Assembly (NCBI RefSeq): GCF_037154015.1
Contig: NZ_JBANRL010000001.1
Coordinates: forward strand, 496,001-560,000
Reading direction: 5' to 3'
DNA length: 64,000 bases
DNA from: Altererythrobacter aquiaggeris
GTDB taxonomy: Bacteria > Pseudomonadota > Alphaproteobacteria > Sphingomonadales > Sphingomonadaceae
Positions 53,830 through 62,868 of this stretch are shown one piece after another (position 1 is the first letter of the stretch; each line of letters starts with the position of its first letter). Position numbers and translations under genes: made by a program. Under the pieces are notes generated by a model that was given only the letters and a program-made list of their open reading frames with translations, had not been told where the DNA came from and did no database searches.

Positions 53830-54453
53830 TCAATCGGGTGCGCCGGGGATGACGCCCGCTCCCACGCCGTCCAGCTGGCTGATATCGACAACCTGAAGCT
53901 TATGCCGCGATACAAGGTCCTCGATATCCTCGAGGCGAGCCATCTCGCCATCGTCACGCATGATCGAACAGATCACCGCTGCTTCTCCGGCTCCCGCCAG
54001 ACGGCACAGCTCGATTGATGCTTCGGCGGCTGCCGGGCGGGCCCTGACGCCGCCATCTGCGATGATCAGCGGGAAGACGTGTCCGGGGGAAACAAGATCG
54101 CTGTCGTCTGAGCCGGGATCGACCGCCACCCTGACGGTGTGCGCCCTGTCTGCTGCCGAAATGCCGGTGGTGACCCCGGTTGCAGCCTCGATCGAACGAC
54201 CGTGCGGGCGGCCCGATTGCTGTCGCCGGCGCGTGTTTATCAGTTCGATACCCATATGCGCCGCGCGATCCGGGGTGAGAGTGAGGCAGATCAGCCCGCG
54301 TCCATGCGTTGCCAGAAAGTTGATCGCTTCAGGAGTGATGTGACAGGCCGCGATGCAAAAATCGATGTCGCCGCCGCGCAGCCGGTCGCCCGTGATGATG
54401 ATGATGCGCCCTTCGGATAGCGCATCAAGCGCAGGTTGCAGCCCGGCCATCAT
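53830..54453 (-). CDS. RibB-like protein lacking catalytic residues
   Basis: 207 residues clearly homologous to 3,4-dihydroxy-2-butanone-4-phosphate synthase (ITPEAINFLATHGRGLICL, GVTTGISAADRAHTV, SPGHVFPLI). Against E. coli RibB, Arg37 (here R24) and Asp42 (D29) are kept. However, the metal or catalytic positions Glu38, Glu40, His153 and Glu174 are Leu25, Gly27, Ala142 and Ser163. Normal riboflavin synthesis activity is therefore unlikely. It is coupled by ATGA to the FMN reductase gene and is the last gene of the sulfosugar operon, suggesting a flavin-related binding or regulatory role. Not frameshifted. Confidence 0.85.
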   Translation of the reverse strand: MMAGLQPALDALSEGRIIIITGDRLRGGDIDFCIAACHITPEAINFLATHGRGLICLTLTPDRAAHMGIELINTRRRQQSGRPHGRSIEAATGVTTGISAADRAHTVRVAVDPGSDDSDLVSPGHVFPLIIADGGVRARPAAAEASIELCRLAGAGEAAVICSIMRDDGEMARLEDIEDLVSRHKLQVVDISQLDGVGAGVIPGAPD

Positions 54454-55025
54454 GCACTCGTATCGAGCGAGGCGAGCGCGCGGGCGCCGCGGAAGGTCTG
54501 GCGGCCGACCATTTCGAGTTGGAGCCGGGCGCGGTCATCAAGACATTCGCCGTCGGGCGAGAACAAGCCGTGATAAGTGCGGATGGTGGCACCCATGGGC
54601 GTCGGCCAGCCGCGAAGCGCATGCACGATGTTGCGTATCGTCAGCAGCGTGCTCATCGTAGCCTGATCGCCGTAGGCCGTGGCAATCAGCCCCGCCGCGC
54701 GGCCATCGAGATAGGGGCGTTCGTCCTTCGCAAGGTCTTCCAGATAATCCAGCGCATTTTTGACCAACCCCGAAATCGTGCCGTGATAGCCAGGTGCAGC
54801 AACGATCACGCCATGCGACCGGCGCACCGCCTCGACCAGTTCGGTGCCGCTACCGGCCTCGTATCCTGTACCCCGATAATGTGGCAGGGTACTCAGGTAC
54901 TCGCCGCCGAATAGCGAAACTTCGGCGCCTTCCGCTTCGGCCTGTGCAGCGGCGAGGCGAAGCGCCTGTTCGGTAGTACTGCCCGGATTTACCGTCCCGC
55001 CGATCCCCACGATCCTGATTGTCAT
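54450..55025 (-). CDS. smoA: NAD(P)H-dependent FMN reductase (SmoA-like)
   Basis: 191 residues, flavodoxin-like fold: phosphate loop GTVNPGSTTEQALRLA at about 10-25, and the flavin-contact stretch APGYHGTISGLVKNALDYLED near residue 80. Family enzymes supply FMNH2 to two-component monooxygenases; the partner SsuD-like enzyme is encoded two genes upstream. AAGGA site before the ATG, which itself overlaps the stop of the 98-codon ORF. The frame extends to 55109 but not with family similarity. Confidence 0.82.
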   Translation of the reverse strand: MTIRIVGIGGTVNPGSTTEQALRLAAAQAEAEGAEVSLFGGEYLSTLPHYRGTGYEAGSGTELVEAVRRSHGVIVAAPGYHGTISGLVKNALDYLEDLAKDERPYLDGRAAGLIATAYGDQATMSTLLTIRNIVHALRGWPTPMGATIRTYHGLFSPDGECLDDRARLQLEMVGRQTFRGARALASLDTSA

Positions 55026-55318
55026 GCGAAATCCTTTTGTGTGCCAAACGCTGTCAGGCGCCGGCTTTTTTCGGTCGAAAAGCGCAGACCGCGATTGGTC
55101 CAGCGCCACATTACATTATCGGCGTTCCTGCCCAATCCCCGCGCGGAACGCCCGCGATGTTGGGCCGATAGTCGCCCCGGGCGCAGGATCGGCCAGCCGC
55201 AGGCGTCATGGGCATGCTGAAGCCGGCCGGCCCGGCAGCCGGGGCCGATTCCGGTGACAGGATCCGCTGCACCAAATACAACGGGATTATCGACGGGGGC
55301 AGCAGGCAGATCGGTCAT
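55022..55318 (-). CDS. 98-residue ORF wedged in the sulfosugar operon, unknown
   Basis: Starts MTDLPAAPVDNPVVFGAAD one base after the monooxygenase stop and ends in an ATGA overlap with the FMN reductase start, so it fills the gap exactly. The protein is Arg-rich in its second half, has two Cys (one near residue 29, one near 40) and shows no domain I recognise. The composition is unusual for a folded protein, so a frameshifted remnant or a pure spacer read by chance remains possible. Confidence 0.45.
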   Translation of the reverse strand: MTDLPAAPVDNPVVFGAADPVTGIGPGCRAGRLQHAHDACGWPILRPGRLSAQHRGRSARGLGRNADNVMWRWTNRGLRFSTEKSRRLTAFGTQKDFA

Positions 55319-55319
55319 G

Positions 55320-56405
55320 TCAGAATTGCAGCGGGCCGTGTTCCATCCGGGGCAGGACATGGCGGGCAAACAGATCCGCCTCCGCCGTGTGCGGATAACC
55401 TGACAGGATGAAGGCTTCGATACCCTCGGCCTGATAGGCGCGCAGCTTGGCCAGCACCTGATCCGGATTGCCGACGATCGCTGCGCCGCAGCCGGACCGT
55501 GCCCGGCCGATCCCGGTCCACAGATTATCCTCGACGAAACCGTCACCGCCTGCCGCACCGCGCAATTCCTGCTGGCGCTGGACACCGTAATTCTTCGCAT
55601 CGAGCGACTTTTCGCGAATCGCGCGGCCGGCCTCATCATCGAGCTTGGAAAGCAGCCGGTCGGCATAGGCACGCGCTTCCTCTTCGGTGTCGCGCACGAT
55701 CACGTGGGCGCGGTAACCGAATTTGAGATTACGTCCGTGGTTCGCCGCGCGCCTGGTCAGATCGGCGATGTTTTCGCGAACCTTGTCCATTGTGTCGGGC
55801 CACATCAGATAGACATCCGCCGCTTCGGCCGCACATTCGCGTGCTTCATCGCTAAGGCCGCCGAAATAGAACGGCGGACATTTGCCGTTCAGGGTCGTGA
55901 TCCGGGGCGGATCGAGTTTGAGCTGGTAGAATTCACCGTCGAAATCGAGCGGTTCGCCGTTCAGCAGCGTGCGGACGATCTTCATTATCTCCGTGCCGCG
56001 GCGATAGCGCGGGCCGCTCTCCATTGCCTGGCCCGGCATATCCGATGAAATGACGTTGACGTTGAGCCTCCCGCCGGTACCCGCAGCGTCCGGGCCCAGA
56101 ATGCGGTCGAGCGTGGCGATGCGGCGCGCCAGCTGCGGCGGCCAGTCTTCCCCCATGCGGGTCGCCCAAAGCAGCTTCATACGGTTGAGATAGGGCGCCA
56201 CGGCGGCGGCGAAAATGGTCGTATCGACGCCCAGCTGATAGCCCGAGGGGAGCAGGATGTTGTCGAACCCGCCCTCTTCGGCGCGCAGCACCAGGTTGCG
56301 GCAATGCTCCCAGCTTGACGCAAGTTGCGGATCGGGCACGCCGAGAAACTCGTAATCGTCATCGCAAAGCGCGGAAAACCACGCGATTTCGCATTGTTGT
56401 GTCAT
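55320..56405 (-). CDS. smoC: SsuD-like FMN-dependent monooxygenase (sulfoquinovose monooxygenase candidate)
   Basis: 361 residues of the LLM flavin-dependent family. Key SsuD positions are visible: His234 in GYRAHVIVRDTEEEAR (SsuD His228), Arg303 in GIGRARSGCG (Arg297 loop) and Tyr337 in FILSGYPHTAEADL (Tyr331); also GGRLNVNVISSD and YYFGG-type strands. Such enzymes use FMNH2 and O2 to remove sulfite from alkanesulfonates. Beside a sulfoquinovosidase, the expected substrate is sulfoquinovose, giving 6-oxo-glucose and sulfite. Coupled to the reductase gene by ATGA. General alkanesulfonates are the alternative. Confidence 0.82.
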   Translation of the reverse strand: MTQQCEIAWFSALCDDDYEFLGVPDPQLASSWEHCRNLVLRAEEGGFDNILLPSGYQLGVDTTIFAAAVAPYLNRMKLLWATRMGEDWPPQLARRIATLDRILGPDAAGTGGRLNVNVISSDMPGQAMESGPRYRRGTEIMKIVRTLLNGEPLDFDGEFYQLKLDPPRITTLNGKCPPFYFGGLSDEARECAAEAADVYLMWPDTMDKVRENIADLTRRAANHGRNLKFGYRAHVIVRDTEEEARAYADRLLSKLDDEAGRAIREKSLDAKNYGVQRQQELRGAAGGDGFVEDNLWTGIGRARSGCGAAIVGNPDQVLAKLRAYQAEGIEAFILSGYPHTAEADLFARHVLPRMEHGPLQF

Positions 56406-57316
56406 GGCAGTCGTTCTCCTCTCGCGGCGACCAACACCGCGTACCAGTTCTGGCGGGTCCAGCGCATCGCCAGAGCCTGCGTTGCTTCGGCTATCCGCTC
56501 GGCATTTTGCGAACCCGTGATCGGGATTATTCCGGCGGGATGCGCCATCAGCCAGCCATAGGCGGCAACTGAACGGCTGACACCGTGTTCGTCAGCGACG
56601 CGGTCAAGCTCGGCGGCGACGGCTTTGTCGCGCTCGCTCTCGGGCGACAAGAGGCGGCCACCCCCCAGAGGCGACCACGCCAGCGGGGTGATACCCAGCC
56701 GCATGGCCTGGTCCAGTTCACCGTTCTCGAAACAGTCGATCCGCAGGGGGCTGATCTCGGGCTGGGTCGCCGCCAGCGGCAGGTCGAGGAAATGCGCCAG
56801 TGCTTCGGTCTGCGCCTGCGTGAAGTTCGACACGCCTATGCTTCGTATCTTGCCCGCTTCGACCGCATCTTCCAAGGTGCGAGCGACTTCTTGCGGGTGC
56901 GCAAGGATATCGGGCCGGTGGATATGATAGAGGTCGATCATCCCGGTCCTGAGCCGCCGCAGCGATGCGTCGATCGCACCGGAGAGATAATCCGCCGACT
57001 GGTCATAAGGAAGCGGCGGCATGATCCCGCCCTTGCTCGCCAGCACCATCTTTTCGCGCAGGCCGGGTTCTGCCGCCATGACTTCACCCAGAAGCGTCTC
57101 TGCATCGCCGAACCCGCCGTCCCCATCAAAGCCGTAAATGTCCGCAGTGTCCAGCAGGGTAATTCCGGCGCCAAGTGCGGCGTGCACCAGCGTCGCGGCT
57201 TCGGCAGCGGTGCGCCCGTTTTCGGCCAGCCGCCACATGCCCCAGGCAAGCGGGCTGACGTCGATGTCGCTCGAGCCGAGACGCCGAGATGCGGGTGGCA
57301 GTGGCAAGGTTTTCAT
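56402..57316 (-). CDS. smoB: aldo/keto reductase (6-oxo-glucose reductase candidate)
   Basis: 304 residues, (beta/alpha)8 aldo/keto reductase of the YdhF type. Catalytic tetrad visible as Asp56 and Tyr61 (LLDTADIYGF), Lys95 (VLASKGG) and His133 (YHIHRPD); the NADP-binding end includes IPITGSQNAERIAEA. In the sulfo-SMO pathway an AKR reduces 6-oxo-glucose to glucose; the assignment here rests on neighbours. Overlaps both LacI and monooxygenase genes by ATGA. Confidence 0.8.
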   Translation of the reverse strand: MKTLPLPPASRRLGSSDIDVSPLAWGMWRLAENGRTAAEAATLVHAALGAGITLLDTADIYGFDGDGGFGDAETLLGEVMAAEPGLREKMVLASKGGIMPPLPYDQSADYLSGAIDASLRRLRTGMIDLYHIHRPDILAHPQEVARTLEDAVEAGKIRSIGVSNFTQAQTEALAHFLDLPLAATQPEISPLRIDCFENGELDQAMRLGITPLAWSPLGGGRLLSPESERDKAVAAELDRVADEHGVSRSVAAYGWLMAHPAGIIPITGSQNAERIAEATQALAMRWTRQNWYAVLVAARGERLP

Positions 57317-58323
57317 TCGTATCCCTTCGGTGGCGCGACAGAAGCGCGCTCAATAAGCAGGTGGGGCAGGCGCTGGTGCTTGATATCGCCGTGTGAAACA
57401 AGGATTTCAGTGGCAGTGCGGGCCAGTTCGGCCATTGGCTGTTTGATCGTGGTGAGCGGCGGATAGACCGTACGCGCCAGCGGTGTATCGTCAAAGCCGG
57501 CCACCGACAGGTCGCGCGGAACATTGATGCCGCGCTCGTGCGCTATTGCCAGAACACCGGCGGCCATATCGTCATTGGAAGCAAAAATGGCGGTGGGGGG
57601 TTTTGGCAAGTCGAGCAGCTCGCCGCCAGCGCGGATCCCGCTCTCGACGTCAAATTCGCCATTATGCACCAGTCCCGGTTCGAATGCGATTCCCGCCCGG
57701 TCAAGCGCCCGGCGATAGCCGAACAGGCGTTCGTCGCTGGCCATGTGGCTGGCGTGCCCCTTGATAAAACCGATGTGGCGGTGACCCTTGTTGATCAACA
57801 GGCTGGTCATGTCATCGGCAGCCTGAGCGTCGTCCATGAAGACCGAGCTGGTCAGCGCGTGGCTGGTGCCGGGCGAGATACGGACGAAAGGAATGTCCAG
57901 CTTATCCAACATGGCCAGCACCGGCTCGCAATCCGTTACGGGGCTGGACAAGATTATTCCATCAACATGGGTTTCCATGACCAAGCCGCGTACCTGTCCG
58001 GCAACATCGGGATCTTCGACATCGACCGGCTGGGCGATCAGACGAATGCCCTGCGCCTTGCACGCCTCCCAGCAGCCGGTCTGGATCTGGAACATGTAGT
58101 AGGGGCTGTGATTATCGTAAATCAACGCAACCTGGTTCGATTTGGCGCCAGACAGGATTCGCGCCGCCATATTGGGGCGAAAGTCCAGATCCTTCATTGC
58201 GCGTTCGATCTTCTCGCGGGTTTCGGTGCGGACATAAGGGTGGCCGTTCAGCAGGCGACTGACGGTTTTTACCGCCACACCCGCGCGCTCGGCCACGTCT
58301 CTGATGTTCGATCGGCCGCTCAT
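57313..58323 (-). CDS. LacI family repressor of the sulfosugar operon
   Basis: 336 residues. N-terminal helix-turn-helix NIRDVAERAGVAVKTVSRLL at about 5-25 with the hinge region, then a periplasmic-binding-protein-like effector domain (RHIGFIKGHASHMASDERLFGYR, AIFASNDDMAAGVLAIAHE, VAGFDDTPLAR). LacI repressors are released by a pathway sugar; sulfoquinovose or a derivative is the natural guess. Start overlaps the sulfoquinovosidase stop (TAATG). A candidate operator lies at 60391-60409. Confidence 0.92.
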   Translation of the reverse strand: MSGRSNIRDVAERAGVAVKTVSRLLNGHPYVRTETREKIERAMKDLDFRPNMAARILSGAKSNQVALIYDNHSPYYMFQIQTGCWEACKAQGIRLIAQPVDVEDPDVAGQVRGLVMETHVDGIILSSPVTDCEPVLAMLDKLDIPFVRISPGTSHALTSSVFMDDAQAADDMTSLLINKGHRHIGFIKGHASHMASDERLFGYRRALDRAGIAFEPGLVHNGEFDVESGIRAGGELLDLPKPPTAIFASNDDMAAGVLAIAHERGINVPRDLSVAGFDDTPLARTVYPPLTTIKQPMAELARTATEILVSHGDIKHQRLPHLLIERASVAPPKGYE

Positions 58324-60329
58324 TATCCGGTCACCCCGGCAAGCCCGGCGAACAGCGATGCATGATCGCCGTCCAGGCGATAGAACACCGGCGGCGCACC
58401 GATAGGGGCGTCAATCATGTGCGTTCCGGGCGCGAAGTCTTCACCGCTCCAGCAATGCCGCCAGGATGTGTCACCCGGCAGCACGACCTGACGGGTTGCC
58501 GCGCCTTCTTCGATAACAGGTGCGACCATCAGTTCGGGACCGTAGAAATACTGGTCCTGCACTGCAAACACTGCCGCGTCTCCGGGAAATTCGAGGAACA
58601 GCGGGCGTTGCAGCGGCAGGCCGGTTTGCGCAGCCTCGGCGACCAGACCGCGGACGTAGGGCGCCAGGTGGGCGTGTACCCGGCTCCAGCGGGCGAAGCA
58701 GGCCAGCAGCCGGGGCGTGCTGTCGTACTGCAGGTTGTCGCCGGGACGGTTGCCCTCGTGACTACGCATGACCGGTGCAAAGGCGGCCAGTTCGCACCAC
58801 CGCATCATCAGTTCCTCCGTTCGGACATTGCCATGCAGCGAGGTGTAGCCGCCGCAGTCCGAATGGCTGTAGGCATTACCGATCAATCCTGCGGAAAGAG
58901 CTGCGGTGATGACGGTGCCGATCCCGTCATGACGGGTGAAGTCGACACACTGGTCGCCCGCCCACAGCAGCGGACAATATGCCTGCACGCCGGAAAACCC
59001 AGCACGCATGAAAAACACCGCTTCGCCTGTTTTACCCCGGCTGGCGACAGCCCGCGCGTTTACTTCGGCCCATTGCACCGGATAACGGTTGTGGGCGTCC
59101 ACCGGATCGGAACCGTCGGCAAGCCGCAGGTCGGTGGGCAAGTACTCCCCGAAATCGGCCATCCAGCCCGCGATGCCATTGTCGAGCATCTCGCGCGCGA
59201 TGATCCGTTCGGCAAACCACTCGCGCGTTTGTTCGCGAGTGAAGTCGAGGATTCCGCAATCGAACTCACCGAAATCGACAAGGTAGGGATCGTCGCTGTA
59301 CAGCTGGCGGCAGAAATGCCCGCCGGCTTCCGCTTCCGCATACAGTTCGCCATCGATTGCGAGATACGGATTCACATAGGCGAGAAAGCGGATACCCCGG
59401 TTGGCCAGCGCTGTGATGCGCGCTTCAAGTTGCGGGAAACGCTCCGCGCTTCGTAGTCCCAGATGCCAGTCCCAGAACAATCGCCGCCCAAAGCTGGTTT
59501 GCCGGATGCCGGCCCAGTCTTCGCACCACAAGCCGGAGATCGCGGCCCCCGCCTCGATATAGCGGTCGAGCCGGTCGAAACTGCTCGCGCCCGATTTGAG
59601 CCCGACAATCGCGCCGCCGGTAATCCAGTCAGGCAGCCGCGGCTGCCGGCCAAACCGGCTGGATAGCTGCGCGACCAGTTCCCTGGGCGCATCCGCTTTG
59701 AAAAACTCGAACCTCGCGCTGCTGCGCCACACTTCGACCGTGTGCTGCGCAGGGTCGGTAAAGTCGAGCACACTGTAGCAGCTCTCGCAAAGATGCGCCG
59801 CGAGCCACCGCGAGGTGAGGAATGTCGGCTGCGGATAATTGGTGTTCCAATAGTCGCCGCCGGCCATGCCCTCGTCGTCCATCAGCCGGGTAAGTTCGGT
59901 CGATTTGTCGCGCCCGACGCCCGGTTCGCTGGTCCACATCGGGAACCTGCGACCATTGAGCGCAAGGTAACTCATCTGCTCCCCGCCGCCCCACACAGTT
60001 TCGCCCGGCTCGGCGTACAGCCGCACGGTGATACGATCATTCAGCGGTTCGATTGCGGTTACCGTAAGCGAGTTGCCGGTCCAGACGAGGCGCGCTGCCA
60101 CGGCGTTTTCTTCCAGCAATTCAACTCCGCCCTCAATCTCCCGCCAGCCGGTCGGCGTTGAGACGATGCGAGGGCTGTCCGAGATTGAAAAATTGCCGCG
60201 AACCATCGCTATATGAGGGTTCCCGCGCGCTATGACCACCGCAGGACACAATTGGGTATGGCGCAGCACCAGGCAATCGCCGAAATACAGCTCGAATCCG
60301 TCCGGAATGTCAGAAAGGGCCAGTTGCAT
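58323..60329 (-). CDS. yihQ: sulfoquinovosidase, GH31 (YihQ-like)
   Basis: 668 residues from the ATG with GGGAGAG upstream. The GH31 nucleophile Asp392 lies in GWMADFGEYLPTD and the acid/base Asp459 in LLWAGDQCVDF. Sulfonate-recognition residues known from YihQ are present: Arg283 and Trp286 in the GRRLFWDW segment, Tyr495 in HSDCGGYTSL, and Glu270 in LWCEDWAG at the position of YihQ Gln288. It hydrolyses alpha-sulfoquinovosides such as sulfoquinovosyl glycerol from plant sulfolipid. No signal peptide, so cytosolic. First gene of the seven-gene operon. Confidence 0.92.
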   Translation of the reverse strand: MQLALSDIPDGFELYFGDCLVLRHTQLCPAVVIARGNPHIAMVRGNFSISDSPRIVSTPTGWREIEGGVELLEENAVAARLVWTGNSLTVTAIEPLNDRITVRLYAEPGETVWGGGEQMSYLALNGRRFPMWTSEPGVGRDKSTELTRLMDDEGMAGGDYWNTNYPQPTFLTSRWLAAHLCESCYSVLDFTDPAQHTVEVWRSSARFEFFKADAPRELVAQLSSRFGRQPRLPDWITGGAIVGLKSGASSFDRLDRYIEAGAAISGLWCEDWAGIRQTSFGRRLFWDWHLGLRSAERFPQLEARITALANRGIRFLAYVNPYLAIDGELYAEAEAGGHFCRQLYSDDPYLVDFGEFDCGILDFTREQTREWFAERIIAREMLDNGIAGWMADFGEYLPTDLRLADGSDPVDAHNRYPVQWAEVNARAVASRGKTGEAVFFMRAGFSGVQAYCPLLWAGDQCVDFTRHDGIGTVITAALSAGLIGNAYSHSDCGGYTSLHGNVRTEELMMRWCELAAFAPVMRSHEGNRPGDNLQYDSTPRLLACFARWSRVHAHLAPYVRGLVAEAAQTGLPLQRPLFLEFPGDAAVFAVQDQYFYGPELMVAPVIEEGAATRQVVLPGDTSWRHCWSGEDFAPGTHMIDAPIGAPPVFYRLDGDHASLFAGLAGVTG

Positions 60330-60390
60330 GGCTCGAATTCTCTCCCTGCCATAGATTCTTGCCCCATCTGGCATCAGCAATCAAGTGCGA

Positions 60391-60409
60391 TATGACAACG
60401 CTTGACATA
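60391..60409. promoter_or_regulatory. candidate LacI operator overlapping a -35 element
   Basis: TATGACAACGCTTGACATA, a 19-bp near-palindrome of form TATGnCAAnnnTTGnCATA. It sits between the divergent sulfoquinovosidase and TonB receptor genes. The contained TTGACA (60402-60407) could be the -35 of the receptor promoter, so repressor binding would block it. Both gene sets could share this site. Confidence 0.6.
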
Positions 60410-60502
60410 AGCGAATCGCGGGCGCATTTTCGGCCGTATGCGTAGGCACGCCCGCGGTTTAACAAGCGGAGCGGCGGCGCTCGGATGACTAGGGAGAAAA
60501 TT

Positions 60503-62830
60503 ATGAGAGATTTGCGGAACCGCGCCGTGCGCGCCTTGGCCATGTCCACCAGTGCATTTGGTCTTCTCGCTTCCACAGCCGCTACTGCCCAAGACGCAGA
60601 CGAAGCAAGGGATGGCGGGATCGAGGTCATCGTGGTGACAGCGCAGAAAGTCGCCGAGGACGTGCAAGACGTGCCTATTTCGATCACTGCGGTGACCGCG
60701 GACCGGCTCGAACAGACCGGCACCACCAGCCTTGAGGGGCTGACCCAGCTGGTCCCGTCGGTCACCTTCCGTAAAGGAACCACCAGTGCCAACAGCGCAA
60801 TCGTGATGCGCGGCGTGGGCACGATCACTTTCTCGATTGCAGCGGAGCCCAGCGTATCGACCGTGGTCGATGGCGTTGTCCTGAGCCGTTCTGGGCAGGC
60901 CTTCATGGATCTTGTCGATGCAGAACGGCTCGAAGTTTTGCGCGGACCACAAGGCACGCTGTTTGGCAAGAACGCCAGCGCCGGCCTGGTCAATATCGTC
61001 TCGAAAGGCGGGACCGACGAATTTGAAGGCACCGTCCGTGCCGATTTGTTCGAAGGTGACGAATACCGTCTTCGCGGTTCTTTCTCCGGGCCGCTCGGGG
61101 CCAACCTTTCGGGCCGTGTCACCGGCTTTTACGGTAGTTATGACGGAAACATCCGCAACATAGCCACCGGCGAGGACGTCAATGGTTACGAGCATTACGG
61201 CGCACGCGGCCTGCTGGACTACGATGGTGGCGGGGCAAGACTGCGTTTCATAGCCGACTATTTCAAAGCCGATGACGATTGCTGTGCGGATGTAACCACG
61301 GTCAGCCGCGGCGCGACGCTCGATGCGGAGCTTGGCCTGCCGGGCGGCGTAGCGCAGGGACTCGACCAGCGGTTCGTCAACCACAACCTCGTCACCCGTA
61401 CAAAAGACAACCAGTGGAGCCTGACGGCGTCGGGCGATTTCGATGTTTTTGAAGGCCACACTCTCAGCCTGATCGCGGGTTATCGCAACTGGGAAAACCG
61501 TGAAATCCGCGAAGGTGATTTTCTGCCCCGCGCCATCGTCGGCACCGCGCAGCTGCATGACGAAGGGACGGTCGAAACCCAGCAATATTCGCTTGAAGCG
61601 CGTCTGGCTTCAGATCAGGCAAAACCGTTCTTCTACCAAGTCGGCGCATTTTACTGGAAATCGGACAACCAGCAGATGTTCACCCGCCGTGACATCACCT
61701 GCGCCAGTTCGACTTCCGCAATAGACCCGGTCAGCGGCGCGCGCCCATGCAACGTGGCCGATACCGTCAACACGCTGTTCCCGACTGCAACGTCGGACAG
61801 CGATGTCGATTCCAATAACTTCGCGCTGTTCGGGCAGGCCACATATCGCTTCAGCGAAATGTTCTCGCTCACGGGCGGGCTGAGATACACCTGGGACGAT
61901 CTCGACTTCGTCCACATTCGCGCACCGGGGGTCAATGCCACCACCGGGCTTCCGGCCACCGGGCCAGGCGTTTCGGGTAACCCTGCAGGCGGCACCATCG
62001 CCGCTGGCGGAAACGGCACCAACACCTCTGCCGGATCGAGCAGCAACGGCAATCTTTCGGGCAAGGCCGTGTTGCAGTTCACGCCGACCGATGATGTGAT
62101 GCTCTACGGCAGCTTCACCCGGGGCTACAAGGGCCCGGCGTTCAACGTGTTCTTCAACCACACAGCCCCCACAAATGCAATTCCGATCGACGAGGAAATT
62201 TCCGACGCTTTCGAGATCGGTCTCAAGTCGCAATTCGCGGACAACCGGGTCCAGATAAACCTGGCGGCGTTTTCGGCGGAATATGACGGGTTCCAGGCAA
62301 ACAACTTCGTCTTGCTGAATGGCGCAACCGTGACCAACCTGACGAATGCCGGGAAGGTCAAGACCGAAGGCTTCGAAGCCGACTTGCTCGTGGTTCCGGT
62401 GGACGGGCTGACACTGCGTTCAAGCGCCGCTTATGCTGATGCCCGTGTCGTCGCGTTCAACCGCGTGGGTGCGAACCAGCCACCGGTTGCTGACGGTACG
62501 CAGTTACCGCTCGCCCCCAAATTCGTTTACACCCTGGGGGCAGGTTACGAAACTGATCTTGGGCCTGTCATGCTTTACGTGGATACGGACTTCCGTCACG
62601 TCAGCCGGCAGTTTTCGGACCTGAACGAAGTCGGTTTGATCGAGCCTTACGCCATGTGGAATGCCTCGATTGGCGTTTCCGATCCGGCAGACAAGTATCG
62701 TCTGACATTCGTCGTCCGCAATCTTACTGACGAACGCTACGCACTGCTCAACATCGGCAACGGTCAGCGTCTGCAAATCCCGCGCGATGCGGATCGCTAC
62801 GCCGGGGTGTCGCTGCGGGCTGGCTTCTGA
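60503..62830 (+). CDS. TonB-dependent receptor (sulfosugar uptake candidate)
   Basis: 775 residues from the ATG with AGGGAG six bases upstream (an ATG six codons earlier precedes that site). Signal peptide to about residue 34, TonB-box-like IEVIVVTAQK, plug with ALEGLTQLVPSV-type helix (seen as SLEGLTQLVPSVTFRK), VDAERLEVLRGPQGTLFGKNA, then a barrel ending in Phe (YAGVSLRAGF). It is divergent from the sulfoquinovosidase operon and followed by a terminator and an MFS gene. Inferred ligand: sulfoquinovosyl glycerol or related glycoside. Confidence 0.88.
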   Translation: MRDLRNRAVRALAMSTSAFGLLASTAATAQDADEARDGGIEVIVVTAQKVAEDVQDVPISITAVTADRLEQTGTTSLEGLTQLVPSVTFRKGTTSANSAIVMRGVGTITFSIAAEPSVSTVVDGVVLSRSGQAFMDLVDAERLEVLRGPQGTLFGKNASAGLVNIVSKGGTDEFEGTVRADLFEGDEYRLRGSFSGPLGANLSGRVTGFYGSYDGNIRNIATGEDVNGYEHYGARGLLDYDGGGARLRFIADYFKADDDCCADVTTVSRGATLDAELGLPGGVAQGLDQRFVNHNLVTRTKDNQWSLTASGDFDVFEGHTLSLIAGYRNWENREIREGDFLPRAIVGTAQLHDEGTVETQQYSLEARLASDQAKPFFYQVGAFYWKSDNQQMFTRRDITCASSTSAIDPVSGARPCNVADTVNTLFPTATSDSDVDSNNFALFGQATYRFSEMFSLTGGLRYTWDDLDFVHIRAPGVNATTGLPATGPGVSGNPAGGTIAAGGNGTNTSAGSSSNGNLSGKAVLQFTPTDDVMLYGSFTRGYKGPAFNVFFNHTAPTNAIPIDEEISDAFEIGLKSQFADNRVQINLAAFSAEYDGFQANNFVLLNGATVTNLTNAGKVKTEGFEADLLVVPVDGLTLRSSAAYADARVVAFNRVGANQPPVADGTQLPLAPKFVYTLGAGYETDLGPVMLYVDTDFRHVSRQFSDLNEVGLIEPYAMWNASIGVSDPADKYRLTFVVRNLTDERYALLNIGNGQRLQIPRDADRYAGVSLRAGF

Positions 62831-62868
62831 TGGCTGCGAAGTCCATTCGCAGATGTTAGCCACGATCA

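Noticed and set aside
53656-54018. 120-codon plus-strand ORF before and into the RibB-like gene
   Set aside because: No ribosome site, no domain, and half of it is antisense to the RibB-like gene.
53830-54453. Normal ribB with an FMN riboswitch
   Set aside because: Catalytic residues are missing and the gene is internal to a coupled operon with no leader that could hold a riboswitch.
58362-59456. Plus-strand ORF opposite the sulfoquinovosidase
   Set aside because: Shadow of a gene with intact catalytic residues.
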